A DNA stretch of 64,000 bases, taken from an uncultured Bacilli bacterium (lineage in GTDB: Bacteria > Bacillota_I > Bacilli_A > RF39 > UBA660). Below the pieces are notes generated by a model, which made no database searches, was not told the origin of the DNA, and saw only the letters and a list, made by a program, of their open reading frames with translations. How positions within the stretch are numbered: the stretch's first letter is position 1; the number at the start of each line of letters is the position of its first letter. A program made the translations under genes and the position numbers. Positions 1 through 9,036 of the stretch are shown in pieces. Location of the stretch: NCBI GenBank assembly GCA_934098505.1, contig CAKOOR010000001.1:186001-250000 (forward strand), in the 5' to 3' direction.

Positions 1-2
1 TT

Positions 3-1673
3 TGGGCTGGCGATGCCAAGGGCAAAACTTCTTCCGGTTATACTTTTACAAAAAATGAGGGTAGTTGTTATAGAGAAGGCTTAACAAATGTTACAGGTAG
101 TGGTACCATTGATATGTGTGGTATTATATCTTCTTCTGGTGTTTATAGTAACTTATTAGAAAATAAGAATTTAGTTACTTGTGCTGATGGCTATTATTTA
201 CATACTATACAAACAGAACCAATTGCTTCTACTTGTAGTTTGAGAACAATTGATTTTACTCCTTATGGCATTCAAAAAAGATTTTGTAAAAATACTTATA
301 ATTATCGTTGTGAAAAAAATACTGGTAATGTGGTTCTTAATGCTTCAAGTTATTTAAACAGTTTAAGTGTATCAAGAGGAACATTATCCCCAACTTTTAG
401 TCAAAATAATTTTAATTATACTGTAACAGTACCTAGTAGTACTTCAATTATTACCGTTTATGCCAGTTTACTTGATAAAGATGCTTCCTTTGTTGATGGC
501 TACGAGCCTAGGACTTATAATCTTAATTATGGAGATAATGAAATTCAAATAAAAGTAAAGGGTTTTGTTTTAAAAGAGGAAAAAATTTCTACATATACAA
601 TTAAGGTTACAAGAAGTAAACCTGCTGGTGGCGGAACTTCAACTAGTAAAAGTAATGTCAATACTTTAGATAATATTACATTATCCAGTGGAACTTTATC
701 TCCTAAATTTAATAGTAATACTAATGTTTATAATGTTGAAGTTGAAAATGATGTTGATGTTTTAACACTAGGTGCTACTTTAACTAATAGCAAATCTAGT
801 TTTGTAAATGGATATGGACCTCGTAATGTTCACTTAAACGAAGGCGAAAATAATGTTTATCTTAAAGTTAAAAGTGAAGCTGGACAAGTACGTGTTTATC
901 GCCTTGTTGTAACCAGAAAAAAAGCAGATAATATAGAACCAGAGCCAACTCCGGATCCAACGCCAACACCGCAACCTGATAAATCACAAGCATTACTAGC
1001 TTCTTTAAAATTAAGTGAAGGTAAGATTGATTTTGAAAGTAATATTTTTGATTATAATGTTACGGTTGGCTATGATGTAAGTAACGTTTTGGCTACTGTT
1101 GAAACTATGAATGAAACAGATACTGTTGATATAAAAGGTGGCGACTCTTTGGAAGTAGGACCAAATGAATTGACCATTACAGTTACAAGTAGTGATAGCA
1201 GTGTAAGTAATGTTTATACTATTTATATCATTAAGAAAGAGGCTGAATTGGCTATTTCTGATAATAGTTTACTTAAATCGCTAGTAATTAGCGGTCATGC
1301 GATTAATTTTAATCCTAATGTTAATGAATACAATATAACCATAAAAAAGAATGAAACTGATGTTAGTATTGAATGTGCATCTCAAGATGTTAATTCGACA
1401 ATAACTATTGAAGGAAATGCCAATCTTACAACTGGCAGTCAAATAAAGGTAAGAGTTACGGCTGAGAATGGTAATTATACTGACTATTTAATAAATGTTA
1501 CTGGCTATCAAAAGAAAAGTAATATAATTGGTACAATATTTATTGTTTTATTAGTAATTTTAGCAGTTGCTTATGCTGTTCTTAGAGCTTTAGGATATAA
1601 GATTTATTTCAATTTACAAGGCATAAAAAATTTCTTTAGTAACTTATTTAATAGTATATTTACAAGAAAATAA
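3..1673 (+). CDS. Surface protein with cadherin-like beta-sandwich repeats, C-terminal membrane anchor (5' partial)
   Basis: The frame is open from the first base of the window, so the true start lies upstream. A Cys-containing N-terminal part is followed by four repeats of about 80-87 residues at about 354-614, 666-923, 996-1238 and 1269-1508. Each opens with a L-x-S/N-L/I-x-L/V-S-x-G pattern and contains F-x-x-N-x-x-x-Y-x-V/I, as in the cadherin-like beta-sandwich family (Pfam 12733 type). A Pro/Thr/Glu-rich spacer lies between repeats 2 and 3. One hydrophobic helix (about 1518-1586) and a basic cytoplasmic tail end the protein; there is no LPxTG motif. It is probably an extracellular, membrane-anchored adhesin or envelope protein. 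The ligand cannot be read from the sequence. Confidence 0.8.
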   Translation, partial: WAGDAKGKTSSGYTFTKNEGSCYREGLTNVTGSGTIDMCGIISSSGVYSNLLENKNLVTCADGYYLHTIQTEPIASTCSLRTIDFTPYGIQKRFCKNTYNYRCEKNTGNVVLNASSYLNSLSVSRGTLSPTFSQNNFNYTVTVPSSTSIITVYASLLDKDASFVDGYEPRTYNLNYGDNEIQIKVKGFVLKEEKISTYTIKVTRSKPAGGGTSTSKSNVNTLDNITLSSGTLSPKFNSNTNVYNVEVENDVDVLTLGATLTNSKSSFVNGYGPRNVHLNEGENNVYLKVKSEAGQVRVYRLVVTRKKADNIEPEPTPDPTPTPQPDKSQALLASLKLSEGKIDFESNIFDYNVTVGYDVSNVLATVETMNETDTVDIKGGDSLEVGPNELTITVTSSDSSVSNVYTIYIIKKEAELAISDNSLLKSLVISGHAINFNPNVNEYNITIKKNETDVSIECASQDVNSTITIEGNANLTTGSQIKVRVTAENGNYTDYLINVTGYQKKSNIIGTIFIVLLVILAVAYAVLRALGYKIYFNLQGIKNFFSNLFNSIFTRK

Positions 1674-1687
1674 AATTATGATAGAAT
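1659..1687 (+). promoter_or_regulatory. Promoter of the Tyr T-box operon
   Basis: TTTACA (1659-1664), a 17-bp spacer and TAGAAT (1682-1687), with TGa immediately before the -10 (extended -10). The -35 lies inside the end of the upstream gene. It predicts a transcript start near 1694, which fixes the T-box leader as unusually short. Confidence 0.65.
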
Positions 1688-1693
1688 TTATTT

Positions 1694-1822
1694 GTTGACG
1701 AAGAAGGGCCTTACAAACCCGGAGTTAAATCGGTTAAAACCGTTATCATTAAAGAGTGTATGATTAGTCATAAAATAAGGTGGTACCGCGATAATTCGTC
1801 CTTATATTATGGCTATTTTTTT
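1694..1822 (+). promoter_or_regulatory. T-box leader (Tyr), ultra-short Stem I
   Basis: The T-box core AAGGTGGTACCGCG is at 1777-1790. The antiterminator forms as AUAAGG / bulge UGGUACC / GCG ... CGU / CCUUAU (1775-1805). A Stem III-like hairpin (CGG..CCG, 1731-1742) precedes it. The only candidate specifier region is GGGCCTTACAAACCC (1706-1720), a tiny hairpin whose loop contains TAC (Tyr) followed by A. The following genes include tyrosyl-tRNA synthetase, which agrees with Tyr specificity. A long hairpin 1765-1780 / 1800-1815 followed by seven T residues is the probable terminator and encloses the antiterminator. A competing small hairpin TATGA-TTAG-TCATA (1759-1772) could hold the lower strand in the read-through state. 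The T-box identity is certain; the folding is hand-drawn. Confidence 0.88.
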
Positions 1823-1848
1823 GTGAAAAAAGAGAAAGAAGGTATTAC

Positions 1849-2412
1849 ATGTTTACAGAGGAATTAAATTATATTAGTGATATGCGAATTAGAGAAAGTG
1901 CAAAGATATTACTTGATAATCTGCCAGAATATTTTTATAAAATACCAGCTTCATCGACAGGAAAATATCATCCTGATTTTGCTAGTGGTTCTGGTGGTCT
2001 TGTTAGACATACTAAAGTGGCAGTTAGAATGGCTTATGAATTATACCAAATAACTCCCTATGATAAATTATTTACGCAACACGAAAAAGATATTATGATA
2101 ACCGGCTTACTTATTCATGATGGTTTGAAAAAGGGTAATCCGGAAGAAAACTATACTCGTTTTGACCATCCAATTTTGGCGGCTAAATATGCCGAAGATA
2201 TGCAAGAAAAGACGAAGTTAACCGATGCTGAGGTTAAATTAATAAGTCATGTTGTTAAGACACATATGGGAAAATGGAATACCGATTATAATGGTAATGA
2301 AATTTTAGAAGTACCAAAGGATAGATATCAATACTTTGTACATATGTGCGATTACTTAGCAAGTAGAAAAGTAATAAATGTTAAATTTGATGATAAAGGA
2401 GAAATAATGTAA
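1849..2412 (+). CDS. HD-domain phosphohydrolase-like protein
   Basis: The 187-residue protein has HD-superfamily metal ligands in order: H54 (in VRHTKVAV), H90-D91 (LLIHDGLKKG), H107 (FDHPILA) and H134 (ISHVVKTH). HD proteins are metal-dependent phosphohydrolases, often acting on nucleotides or RNA ends; the substrate here is unknown. It lies between the Tyr T-box leader and tyrS, and its stop overlaps the tyrS start by one base (TAATG), so both should be induced together when uncharged tRNA-Tyr accumulates. The start ATG follows an AAAGAAGG ribosome site. Confidence 0.8.
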   Translation: MFTEELNYISDMRIRESAKILLDNLPEYFYKIPASSTGKYHPDFASGSGGLVRHTKVAVRMAYELYQITPYDKLFTQHEKDIMITGLLIHDGLKKGNPEENYTRFDHPILAAKYAEDMQEKTKLTDAEVKLISHVVKTHMGKWNTDYNGNEILEVPKDRYQYFVHMCDYLASRKVINVKFDDKGEIM

Positions 2413-3650
2413 TGAAAAAAATGACAAACTGGGAAGAATTAGAATGGCGTGGTTTAGTAAAAGATGTAGCAGGTGCTGATATTAAAGATAAAATAAATAA
2501 TGAAAGCCTAACTTTTTACTGGGGAACTGATCCAACGGCAGATTCCCTACACTTAGGACACTATTCTTCACTAGTAACAGCTAAGAGATTAATGAAAATG
2601 GGACACAAACCTATTATTTTATGTGGTGGGGCCACAGGTAGAATTGGCGATCCAAGACCAACTAGTGAAAGAGAAATAATTAGTATTGAAGCCTTAAATA
2701 ATAATATTAAAGGGATTCAAAGTCAGATTGATGAAATTTTTGGGGGTAATGTTAAATTAGTTAATAACTATGACTGGTTTAAAGGATATGAATTTTTAGA
2801 TTTTTTAAGAGATATTGGTAAATATGTTAATGTTAATTATATGTTGAATAAAGATATAATTAGTCGTCGTTTAGAAACTGGTATAACTTATGCAGAATTT
2901 AGTTATATGTTAATTCAGGGTTATGATTTTCTAAACATGTATGAAAAAATGAACTGTACTATGCAAGTTGCTGGTTCCGACCAATGGGGAAATATTACAA
3001 CCGGTATCGATTTAATTAGAAAAATATTGGGTAAAGAAGCATATGGTTTTACTATGCCTTTAATCTTAGATGCTAATGGTAAAAAATTTGGCAAGAGTGA
3101 AGGTAATGCTTTATGGTTAGATAAAAATAAAACGAGTAGTTACGCCTTATATCAATATTTAATTAATACTGATGATTCTAAAGTAGAAGAGTATTTAAAA
3201 GTATTTACCTTTTTAACTAAAGAAGAAATTGAAAGCGTTATGCTTAAGCATAATGAGAAGAAAGAATTAAGAATTGCGCAAAAAACTTTGGCTAAATGTA
3301 TAATTACTGATTTACGAGGAAAAGAAGAATATGAAAAAGCTTTAAAAATAAGCGAAGCCTTATTTACAGATAAAATCAATACTTTAACTAAAGAAGATAT
3401 CGTTAACAATTTAAATACTGTTCCACAAGTTAGTTTTGAAGAGGGTAATATTGTTGATGTTTTGGTTGAGGCTAAGATATTTAGTAGTAAAAGGGAAGCT
3501 AGAGAATTAATAAGTGGTAATGCTTTATCCTTAAATAATCAAAAGATTACTGATTTAGAATATAAAATTACTAAAGACAAGGCTATTGATGGAGAAATAT
3601 TCTTGATCCGTAAAGGTAAAAAGAATTATTATATTGGCAATGTTAAATAA
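2412..3650 (+). CDS. tyrS: Tyrosyl-tRNA synthetase
   Basis: The 412-residue class Ic synthetase has the HIGH-type motif HLGH at residues 47-50 and a KMSKS-type loop KFGKS at 225-229. A C-terminal S4-like RNA-binding domain follows, containing the pattern L-V-E-A-x-x-F-x-S-K-x-E-A-R. It charges tRNA-Tyr with tyrosine in the cytoplasm. Length is normal for the bacterial enzyme. It is the second gene of the T-box operon and is followed by a clear terminator at 3701-3742. Confidence 0.96.
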   Translation: MKKMTNWEELEWRGLVKDVAGADIKDKINNESLTFYWGTDPTADSLHLGHYSSLVTAKRLMKMGHKPIILCGGATGRIGDPRPTSEREIISIEALNNNIKGIQSQIDEIFGGNVKLVNNYDWFKGYEFLDFLRDIGKYVNVNYMLNKDIISRRLETGITYAEFSYMLIQGYDFLNMYEKMNCTMQVAGSDQWGNITTGIDLIRKILGKEAYGFTMPLILDANGKKFGKSEGNALWLDKNKTSSYALYQYLINTDDSKVEEYLKVFTFLTKEEIESVMLKHNEKKELRIAQKTLAKCIITDLRGKEEYEKALKISEALFTDKINTLTKEDIVNNLNTVPQVSFEEGNIVDVLVEAKIFSSKREARELISGNALSLNNQKITDLEYKITKDKAIDGEIFLIRKGKKNYYIGNVK

Positions 3651-3700
3651 GGTTTTTGCCTGTTACTTAAAATAAAGAAAATGCTAATTTAAACTTAAGA

Positions 3701-3742
3701 AAAACTTACCAATTTTACTAATTAAGGGTGGTAAGTTTTTTT
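3701..3742 (+). terminator. Rho-independent terminator after tyrS
   Basis: The inverted repeat AAAACTTACC / GGTAAGTTTT runs into seven T residues. Confidence 0.85.
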
Positions 3743-3780
3743 GAATTTTGATATTATAAGATAGTAAAGAAGTGGTGCCT

Positions 3781-6129
3781 ATGGAAAATGAAGAAAGAGA
3801 AAAAATTAATTTAAAAACTGGATTATCTTCTGAAGAAGTTCAAAAAAGGATAGAGGAAAATTTAATTAACTATGTAGATGTTCCCCCAACAAAGACGATA
3901 AAACAAATTATTATCAGTAATTTTTGTACTTATTTCAATTTTATTAATGTTTTATTAGGAGGGGCTATTTTAGTAGCAGGAATAATAGGTGGTAAATTAT
4001 TTGATGCCATTAAAAACTGCTTGTTTATGGGAGTTATTATTGCTAATAGTGTTATTAGTACGGCCCAAGAAATTATTTCTAAGAAAATAATTGATAAGTT
4101 ATCGGTGTTATCAGCCTCAAAAGTAATGGGTATTCGTGATGGAAAAGAGGTAGAACTTAGTGTTGAAGAGATAGTTTTAGATGATATTTTAGAATATAAA
4201 TTAGGTAATCAGGTTGTTGTTGATAGCATTATTCGGGAAGGAACCGTTGAAGTTAACGAAGCTTTTATTACTGGCGAGTCAAAAGCAATAATAAAAAAGA
4301 AAGGGGATACCCTTTTATCAGGAAGTTTTATTGTTAGTGGTTTTGCTACCGTACAAGTTTTACATATTGGAGCTGATAATTATATTTCTAAAATAAGTAA
4401 AGAAGCTAAGTATGATAAAAAAGCTAATTCAGTTATTATGAGTTCTTTTGAAGGTTTACTAAAAGTTTTATCGATAGCTATTATTCCCGTTGGAATTCTG
4501 CTTTTAATTAATCAGATAGAAGTTACTAATGATATAACGAGCGCTATTTTTAATACCGTGGGCGCTTTAATTGGAATGATACCTGAAGGTTTACTTTTAC
4601 TTACCAGTTCAGTTATGGCTGTAAGTGTAGCTAGACTTGCTAAATTTAATGTTTTAGTTCAACAATTATATTGCATTGAAACCTTGGCCCGAGTTGATGT
4701 TATTTGTTTAGATAAAACCGGAACAATTACTTCGGGAGAAATGCGTATGAAAGAATTTATTGCTGATAAAGGGATAAAGAAAGACTATGCCGAAAGAGTA
4801 ATAAGTAACTTATGTTATGCTTTTAAAAATGTAAATGATACAATGCAAGCTATCCAAAATAAATATACTTTAAAAGGGACTTGGGAAGTAATAGATGTCG
4901 TAGAATTTTCTTCGAGTCGTAAATATAGTGCTGCTACTTTTAAAGACGAAGGAACCTTTTATTTAGGAGCACCAGAGTTTGTCTTAAAAGAGCAAGTTGA
5001 AAATTATAAAGAAATTTTAGAAAAATATAGTGATTATCGGACTTTAGTTTTAGCTAAAGAAGGTAAGAAGGAAAAACAAGTTTTAGGCTTTCTTATCATT
5101 GAGGATACAATTAGACAAACAGCTCCTGCTACTTTAGAGTATTTTAAAAAACAAGGAGTTCGAGTAAAAATTATTAGTGGTGATAACTTTCAAACAGTAG
5201 CATCGATAGCTAGAAGAGCTGGTTTAAACGATGTTAACGGAGTAGATGCAAGGACAATTACTGAAGAAAATGTTTTTGAAGCAGTCGAAAAGTATGATGT
5301 TTTTGGGCGGGTTACCCCTGAACAGAAAAAAATGTTAATTAAAGCTTTGCAGAGTCAAGGTCATATCGTAGCAATGACGGGTGATGGGGTTAATGATGTT
5401 TTAGCTCTAAAATGTGCAGATTGTTCCATTGCGATGGCCAGTGGTTCTGATGCCGCTAAAAATGTAAGCCAATTAGTATTACTTGATTCTAACTTTGCTT
5501 CGTTACCTGAGGTTGTGGCCGAGGGCAGAAGAACAATTAATAATGTTGAAAGATCAGCCTCTTTACTACTTATTAAAACTATATTTACTTCAATTTTAGT
5601 TTGTGTTTGTATTTTAACTAAGAGTGAATACTTCTATTTACCAATTCAATTGAGTTTAATTACCACTTGTACTATTAGCGTTCCTTCATTCTTCTTAGCT
5701 CTTGAGCCTAATCATAACCGCGTTAAAGGAAATTTCATGCTAAAAGTAGTTAGTAAGAGTATTCCGCCAGCTTTAACGGTAGTTTTTAATGTTATTATGA
5801 TTTTATTATTTAGAAATCAATTTAATATTGATGCTGATTTAACTAGTACTTTAATAGTTATTATGACAGGGACAACTGGCTTTATTAATCTATCTCGAAT
5901 TTGTAGGCCATTTAATACCTTTAGAACAATTCTTTATACAATATTATTATCCCTTTTCTTGTATGTAATTGTTTATCATAGTAGTTTCTTCTATTTAAGT
6001 CAGATTAATTTTAATACTATTCTTTTATATTCAGTGTTTTATATTTGTAGTATTTGGGTATTTGATAAATTAACTTTAGGTGTTGATTTTATTTTGAAAA
6101 CTTTTGATAAAGAATATGTTGGCAATTAA
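3781..6129 (+). CDS. Cation-transporting P-type ATPase (HAD-IC family)
   Basis: This 782-residue protein carries all P-type ATPase signatures: TGES at 164-167 (actuator domain), a PEGL membrane motif at about 268-271, the phosphorylation site DKTGT at 311-315 and GDGVND at 534-539. Hydrophobic helices flank the actuator domain and about six more lie at the C terminus. The hinge reads GDGVNDVLAL rather than the common GDGVNDAPAL; this variant occurs in a Firmicutes group of E1-E2 ATPases. Ion specificity cannot be assigned; divalent cation efflux is one possibility. I chose ATG 3781 over an in-frame GTG nine bases upstream because of spacing to AAAGAAG. It is monocistronic between two terminators. 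Confidence 0.88.
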   Translation: MENEEREKINLKTGLSSEEVQKRIEENLINYVDVPPTKTIKQIIISNFCTYFNFINVLLGGAILVAGIIGGKLFDAIKNCLFMGVIIANSVISTAQEIISKKIIDKLSVLSASKVMGIRDGKEVELSVEEIVLDDILEYKLGNQVVVDSIIREGTVEVNEAFITGESKAIIKKKGDTLLSGSFIVSGFATVQVLHIGADNYISKISKEAKYDKKANSVIMSSFEGLLKVLSIAIIPVGILLLINQIEVTNDITSAIFNTVGALIGMIPEGLLLLTSSVMAVSVARLAKFNVLVQQLYCIETLARVDVICLDKTGTITSGEMRMKEFIADKGIKKDYAERVISNLCYAFKNVNDTMQAIQNKYTLKGTWEVIDVVEFSSSRKYSAATFKDEGTFYLGAPEFVLKEQVENYKEILEKYSDYRTLVLAKEGKKEKQVLGFLIIEDTIRQTAPATLEYFKKQGVRVKIISGDNFQTVASIARRAGLNDVNGVDARTITEENVFEAVEKYDVFGRVTPEQKKMLIKALQSQGHIVAMTGDGVNDVLALKCADCSIAMASGSDAAKNVSQLVLLDSNFASLPEVVAEGRRTINNVERSASLLLIKTIFTSILVCVCILTKSEYFYLPIQLSLITTCTISVPSFFLALEPNHNRVKGNFMLKVVSKSIPPALTVVFNVIMILLFRNQFNIDADLTSTLIVIMTGTTGFINLSRICRPFNTFRTILYTILLSLFLYVIVYHSSFFYLSQINFNTILLYSVFYICSIWVFDKLTLGVDFILKTFDKEYVGN

Positions 6130-6187
6130 AATAGGATATTTTAATTATAGCTTATAAGTACTAAAAATAATAATTTATAAGATAAGT

Positions 6188-6252
6188 AAAACTATTTGGT
6201 AATTATTAATGAGTCTTTGATGACGATTTAATTATTATTAAATAGTTTTTTT
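6188..6252 (+). terminator. Terminator after the P-type ATPase gene
   Basis: The long imperfect hairpin ACTATTTGGTAATTATTAA / TTAATTATTATTAAATAGT is followed by seven T residues. Confidence 0.75.
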
Positions 6253-6442
6253 GATTATCCTGGTATTTAATAATTATTAAGAAATTTTTAAAACTTAAAA
6301 TTAAGATAAAGAATTTGAACTAAGAAAATAATTAGTAAATAAGGGGTGTTAATTGATGCTTTAAAAAAAATAATTGCTTAAAATAAAAATGAAATTTTTA
6401 CTATAAAAATAGGAAAAAGGACTAGAACAAAGAGGTATTCTT

Positions 6443-6451
6443 TGGTATTAT
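6443..6451 (+). promoter_or_regulatory. Probable dxs promoter, extended -10
   Basis: TGg TATTAT lies 26 bp upstream of the dxs start. The -35 candidate TAGAAC (6423-6428) is weak. Confidence 0.4.
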
Positions 6452-6476
6452 AGATTTACAACTTGGAAGTGAAAGA

Positions 6477-8369
6477 ATGAAGTTAGAAAATATTAAAAAT
6501 CCGAAGTTTTTAAAGGACTTGGATTATCAAGAATTGAATGAATTAAGTACAGACATAAGAAAATTTTTAATAGAAAATGTAGCAAAGACTGGTGGTCATT
6601 TATCTTCTAATTTAGGAATTGTTGAACTAACTATGGCAATTCATAGAAACTTTGATTGTCCTAAAGATAAGATTATTTTTGATGTTGGACATCAAGCTTA
6701 TGTCCATAAAATTTTGACGGGGCGCGCTAAAGATTTTAAGACTTTGCGTAAACTTAATGGCTTATCTGGTTTTCAAAAGATCAGTGAATCAATTTATGAT
6801 AATTATGAAGCCGGACATTCATCAACAAGTTTATCGGCAGCATTAGGTTTTGCTTTAGCAAGAGATATGAAACATGAAAATAATAATGTTATTGCCTTAA
6901 TTGGTGATGGTTCCATTGGTAATGGCTTGTGCTATGAAGCTTTAAATCATATTGGAGATGCTAAAACAAAGTTAATAGTTATTTTAAATGATAATGAAAT
7001 GAGTATTTCTAAAAATGTTGGCGCACTACATAATACTTTAGATAGAATTAGAAGTACTAAAAAATACCATAAGACCATGAAAGATACTAAAAGCATTTTA
7101 CAAAAGATACCAGTTGTGGGGAAATATTTGTATCACTTAATGAAGCATCTAAAAGAGTCTTTAAAAAAACTTTATATGAAAGAAGGGTATTTGTTTGAAG
7201 AGTTTGGTCTTAATTATTATGGACCAATCAATGGTCATGATTTTAAAGAATTAGACAAGTATTTACAAATGGCTAAAAATGAAACTCAACCGGTTTTATT
7301 ACATGTTATTACAACCAAGGGTAAAGGCTATAAGTATGCCGAGGAAGATAAGATTGGCCTTTGGCATGGAGTAGGTCCTTTTGATATTGAAACCGGAAAA
7401 ATGTTAGCTTCTAAGACTGATAAGATATCTTGGAGTGATGCGATTGCCAAACATTTAATTAATATTGCTAAAAAAGATAAAAAAATTATTGCTATAACCC
7501 CAGCGATGGCTAATGGAAGTAAGTTAAATAGTTTTAAAGAAAAGTATCCCAAGCGGTTTATAGATGTGGGGATTGCGGAGGAACATGCCCTGATTTTAGC
7601 TAATGCTTTTTCTTTAGAAGGAGAAAAACCCTTTGTGTCCATATATTCAACTTTTTTGCAAAGAGGTTATGATGAAATTCAACAAGACTTAGCAAGAATG
7701 CAAGGTAATGTGGTAATAGGTATTGACCGCGCCGGAATTGTAGGAGAAGATGGGGAAACCCACCAAGGTATTTTCGATATTGCTATTTTAAATAATATTC
7801 CCAATATTATAATTATGGCTCCTCATGATAGCAAAGAAGCAGGAGATATGTTATATACTGCCTTTCAAACTAAGGGATTAGTTGCCATTCGTTATTCTAA
7901 AGACAAAGTTAAATATGATGAGGCACAGTATAAATTGCAAAGTATTGGCAAGTGGGAAATCATGAGCTATTTTGAAAAAAGAGCTTGTGATGGTTATTTA
8001 ATTAGTTATGGTGATTTTTTAAATACTGCTTTAGAAATTCAAGAAGATTTAAAAATAAAAAATATTTATTTGCAAGTTATAAATGCTCGTTATATTAAAC
8101 CAATGGATATGAAAATCTTAGCCATGCTTGCTATGCAAAATAAACCAGTATTTGTTTATGAAGAAGTTGTAAGCATAGGTTCACTAGGTAGTGAAATAGC
8201 TAAATATTTATTAGAACATAATTTTAACAATATTTATGAGAATTATACTGTTCCTGATGAATTTATTAAACAAGGTAAAAGAGCAGAAATAATTAAATTA
8301 TTAAAATTAGATAAAGATAGTGTAAGTAAGAAAATAGAAAAGAAGATGAAAAATGCAAATAGAAGTTAA
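6477..8369 (+). CDS. dxs: 1-deoxy-D-xylulose-5-phosphate synthase
   Basis: The 630-residue transketolase-like enzyme condenses pyruvate and glyceraldehyde-3-phosphate to DXP, the first step of the MEP isoprenoid pathway (also feeding thiamine and pyridoxal synthesis). The N-terminal ThDP domain shows FDVGHQAYVHK and the diphosphate/Mg motif GDGSIGNG with a downstream NDN. The central domain contains the proton-relay segment GIAEEHA, and the transketolase C-terminal domain follows. Length is normal. The start follows GGAAGTGAAAGA. It overlaps the next gene by 17 bases. Confidence 0.95.
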   Translation: MKLENIKNPKFLKDLDYQELNELSTDIRKFLIENVAKTGGHLSSNLGIVELTMAIHRNFDCPKDKIIFDVGHQAYVHKILTGRAKDFKTLRKLNGLSGFQKISESIYDNYEAGHSSTSLSAALGFALARDMKHENNNVIALIGDGSIGNGLCYEALNHIGDAKTKLIVILNDNEMSISKNVGALHNTLDRIRSTKKYHKTMKDTKSILQKIPVVGKYLYHLMKHLKESLKKLYMKEGYLFEEFGLNYYGPINGHDFKELDKYLQMAKNETQPVLLHVITTKGKGYKYAEEDKIGLWHGVGPFDIETGKMLASKTDKISWSDAIAKHLINIAKKDKKIIAITPAMANGSKLNSFKEKYPKRFIDVGIAEEHALILANAFSLEGEKPFVSIYSTFLQRGYDEIQQDLARMQGNVVIGIDRAGIVGEDGETHQGIFDIAILNNIPNIIIMAPHDSKEAGDMLYTAFQTKGLVAIRYSKDKVKYDEAQYKLQSIGKWEIMSYFEKRACDGYLISYGDFLNTALEIQEDLKIKNIYLQVINARYIKPMDMKILAMLAMQNKPVFVYEEVVSIGSLGSEIAKYLLEHNFNNIYENYTVPDEFIKQGKRAEIIKLLKLDKDSVSKKIEKKMKNANRS

Positions 8370-8697
8370 AACCGTAAAATTATGCGTTATGGTGCCAATC
8401 GAATATACTGAAAAACTACGAAGTGCCATTGGTAAATACCCTTGTGGTATTCAAGGTAATTATAGTGAATGTATGAATATTACTAGATGTCATTGTACAT
8501 TTAGACCTAATTTGAAAGCCAATCCCTTTAAAGGAAGTAAGAATGTTTTAGAACATTCTATCGAAGATAAAATTGAAGTTGTATGTGATATTGATAAAAT
8601 TAAAGGATTAATTAAAGTAATTAAAGAAAATCATCCATATGAGGAAGTAGGAATTGATATTTATCCGTTAATTGATTTAGATTATTTTAAAGATTAA
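8353..8697 (+). CDS. Small YqfO/NIF3 insert-like (CutA1-fold) protein
   Basis: The 114-residue protein ends with HPYEEVGIDIYPL, the hallmark of the small ferredoxin-like domain inserted in YqfO/NIF3 proteins and also found as a stand-alone protein. An earlier stretch (about residues 28-50) is Cys-rich (CGIQ, CMNITRCHC), which is unusual and could bind metal. It overlaps dxs by 17 bases, so it is translationally coupled to it. The molecular function is unknown. Confidence 0.65.
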   Translation: MQIEVKTVKLCVMVPIEYTEKLRSAIGKYPCGIQGNYSECMNITRCHCTFRPNLKANPFKGSKNVLEHSIEDKIEVVCDIDKIKGLIKVIKENHPYEEVGIDIYPLIDLDYFKD

Positions 8698-8733
8698 AAA
8701 TAAGAAACATAAACTTATACTAGGTGGTAAAAA

Positions 8734-8985
8734 ATGGGTGATTTAGTAGTTTTTCATACGAAAGCAGAACAAGAAATATTAAGAAATATAGCAGATAAAG
8801 AAAGTGAAAAGGCTTTTATTATTGCTAATTCTAAAAATTTACAAAAAGAAGAATTTTTAGATATTATTGATGATATTAATTTTGAAATAGAGGAGTTATT
8901 AAAAGATTTGGATATCAAGGTCAAAGAAAATCAAAAAAGAAGTATTAAAAATAAGAGAATATTAAGTCAAAAGAGAATAAAGTAA
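8734..8985 (+). CDS. Hypothetical small charged protein
   Basis: This 83-residue protein matches no family I recognise. It is highly charged, predicted mostly helical, and ends in a strongly basic tail. A good ribosome site (TAGGTGG) precedes the ATG. It is the last gene of the dxs transcript, ahead of the terminator at 8999-9036. Confidence 0.6.
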   Translation: MGDLVVFHTKAEQEILRNIADKESEKAFIIANSKNLQKEEFLDIIDDINFEIEELLKDLDIKVKENQKRSIKNKRILSQKRIK

Positions 8986-8998
8986 ATATTATTTTTGC

Positions 8999-9036
8999 AA
9001 AGAAAGTAATTATTGGAAAATATGTTACTTTCTTTT
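8999..9036 (+). terminator. Terminator of the dxs operon
   Basis: The perfect inverted repeat AAAGAAAGTAA / TTACTTTCTTT ends in TTTT. Confidence 0.75.

Larger units (their letters stand above)
6130..6476. other. Intergenic region, 347 bp, no gene seen
   Basis: Very AT-rich. It holds the terminator at 6188-6252 and an extended -10 element (TGg TATTAT, 6443-6451) that probably serves dxs. I see no plausible coding frame with a ribosome site and no recognisable RNA. Confidence 0.6.
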
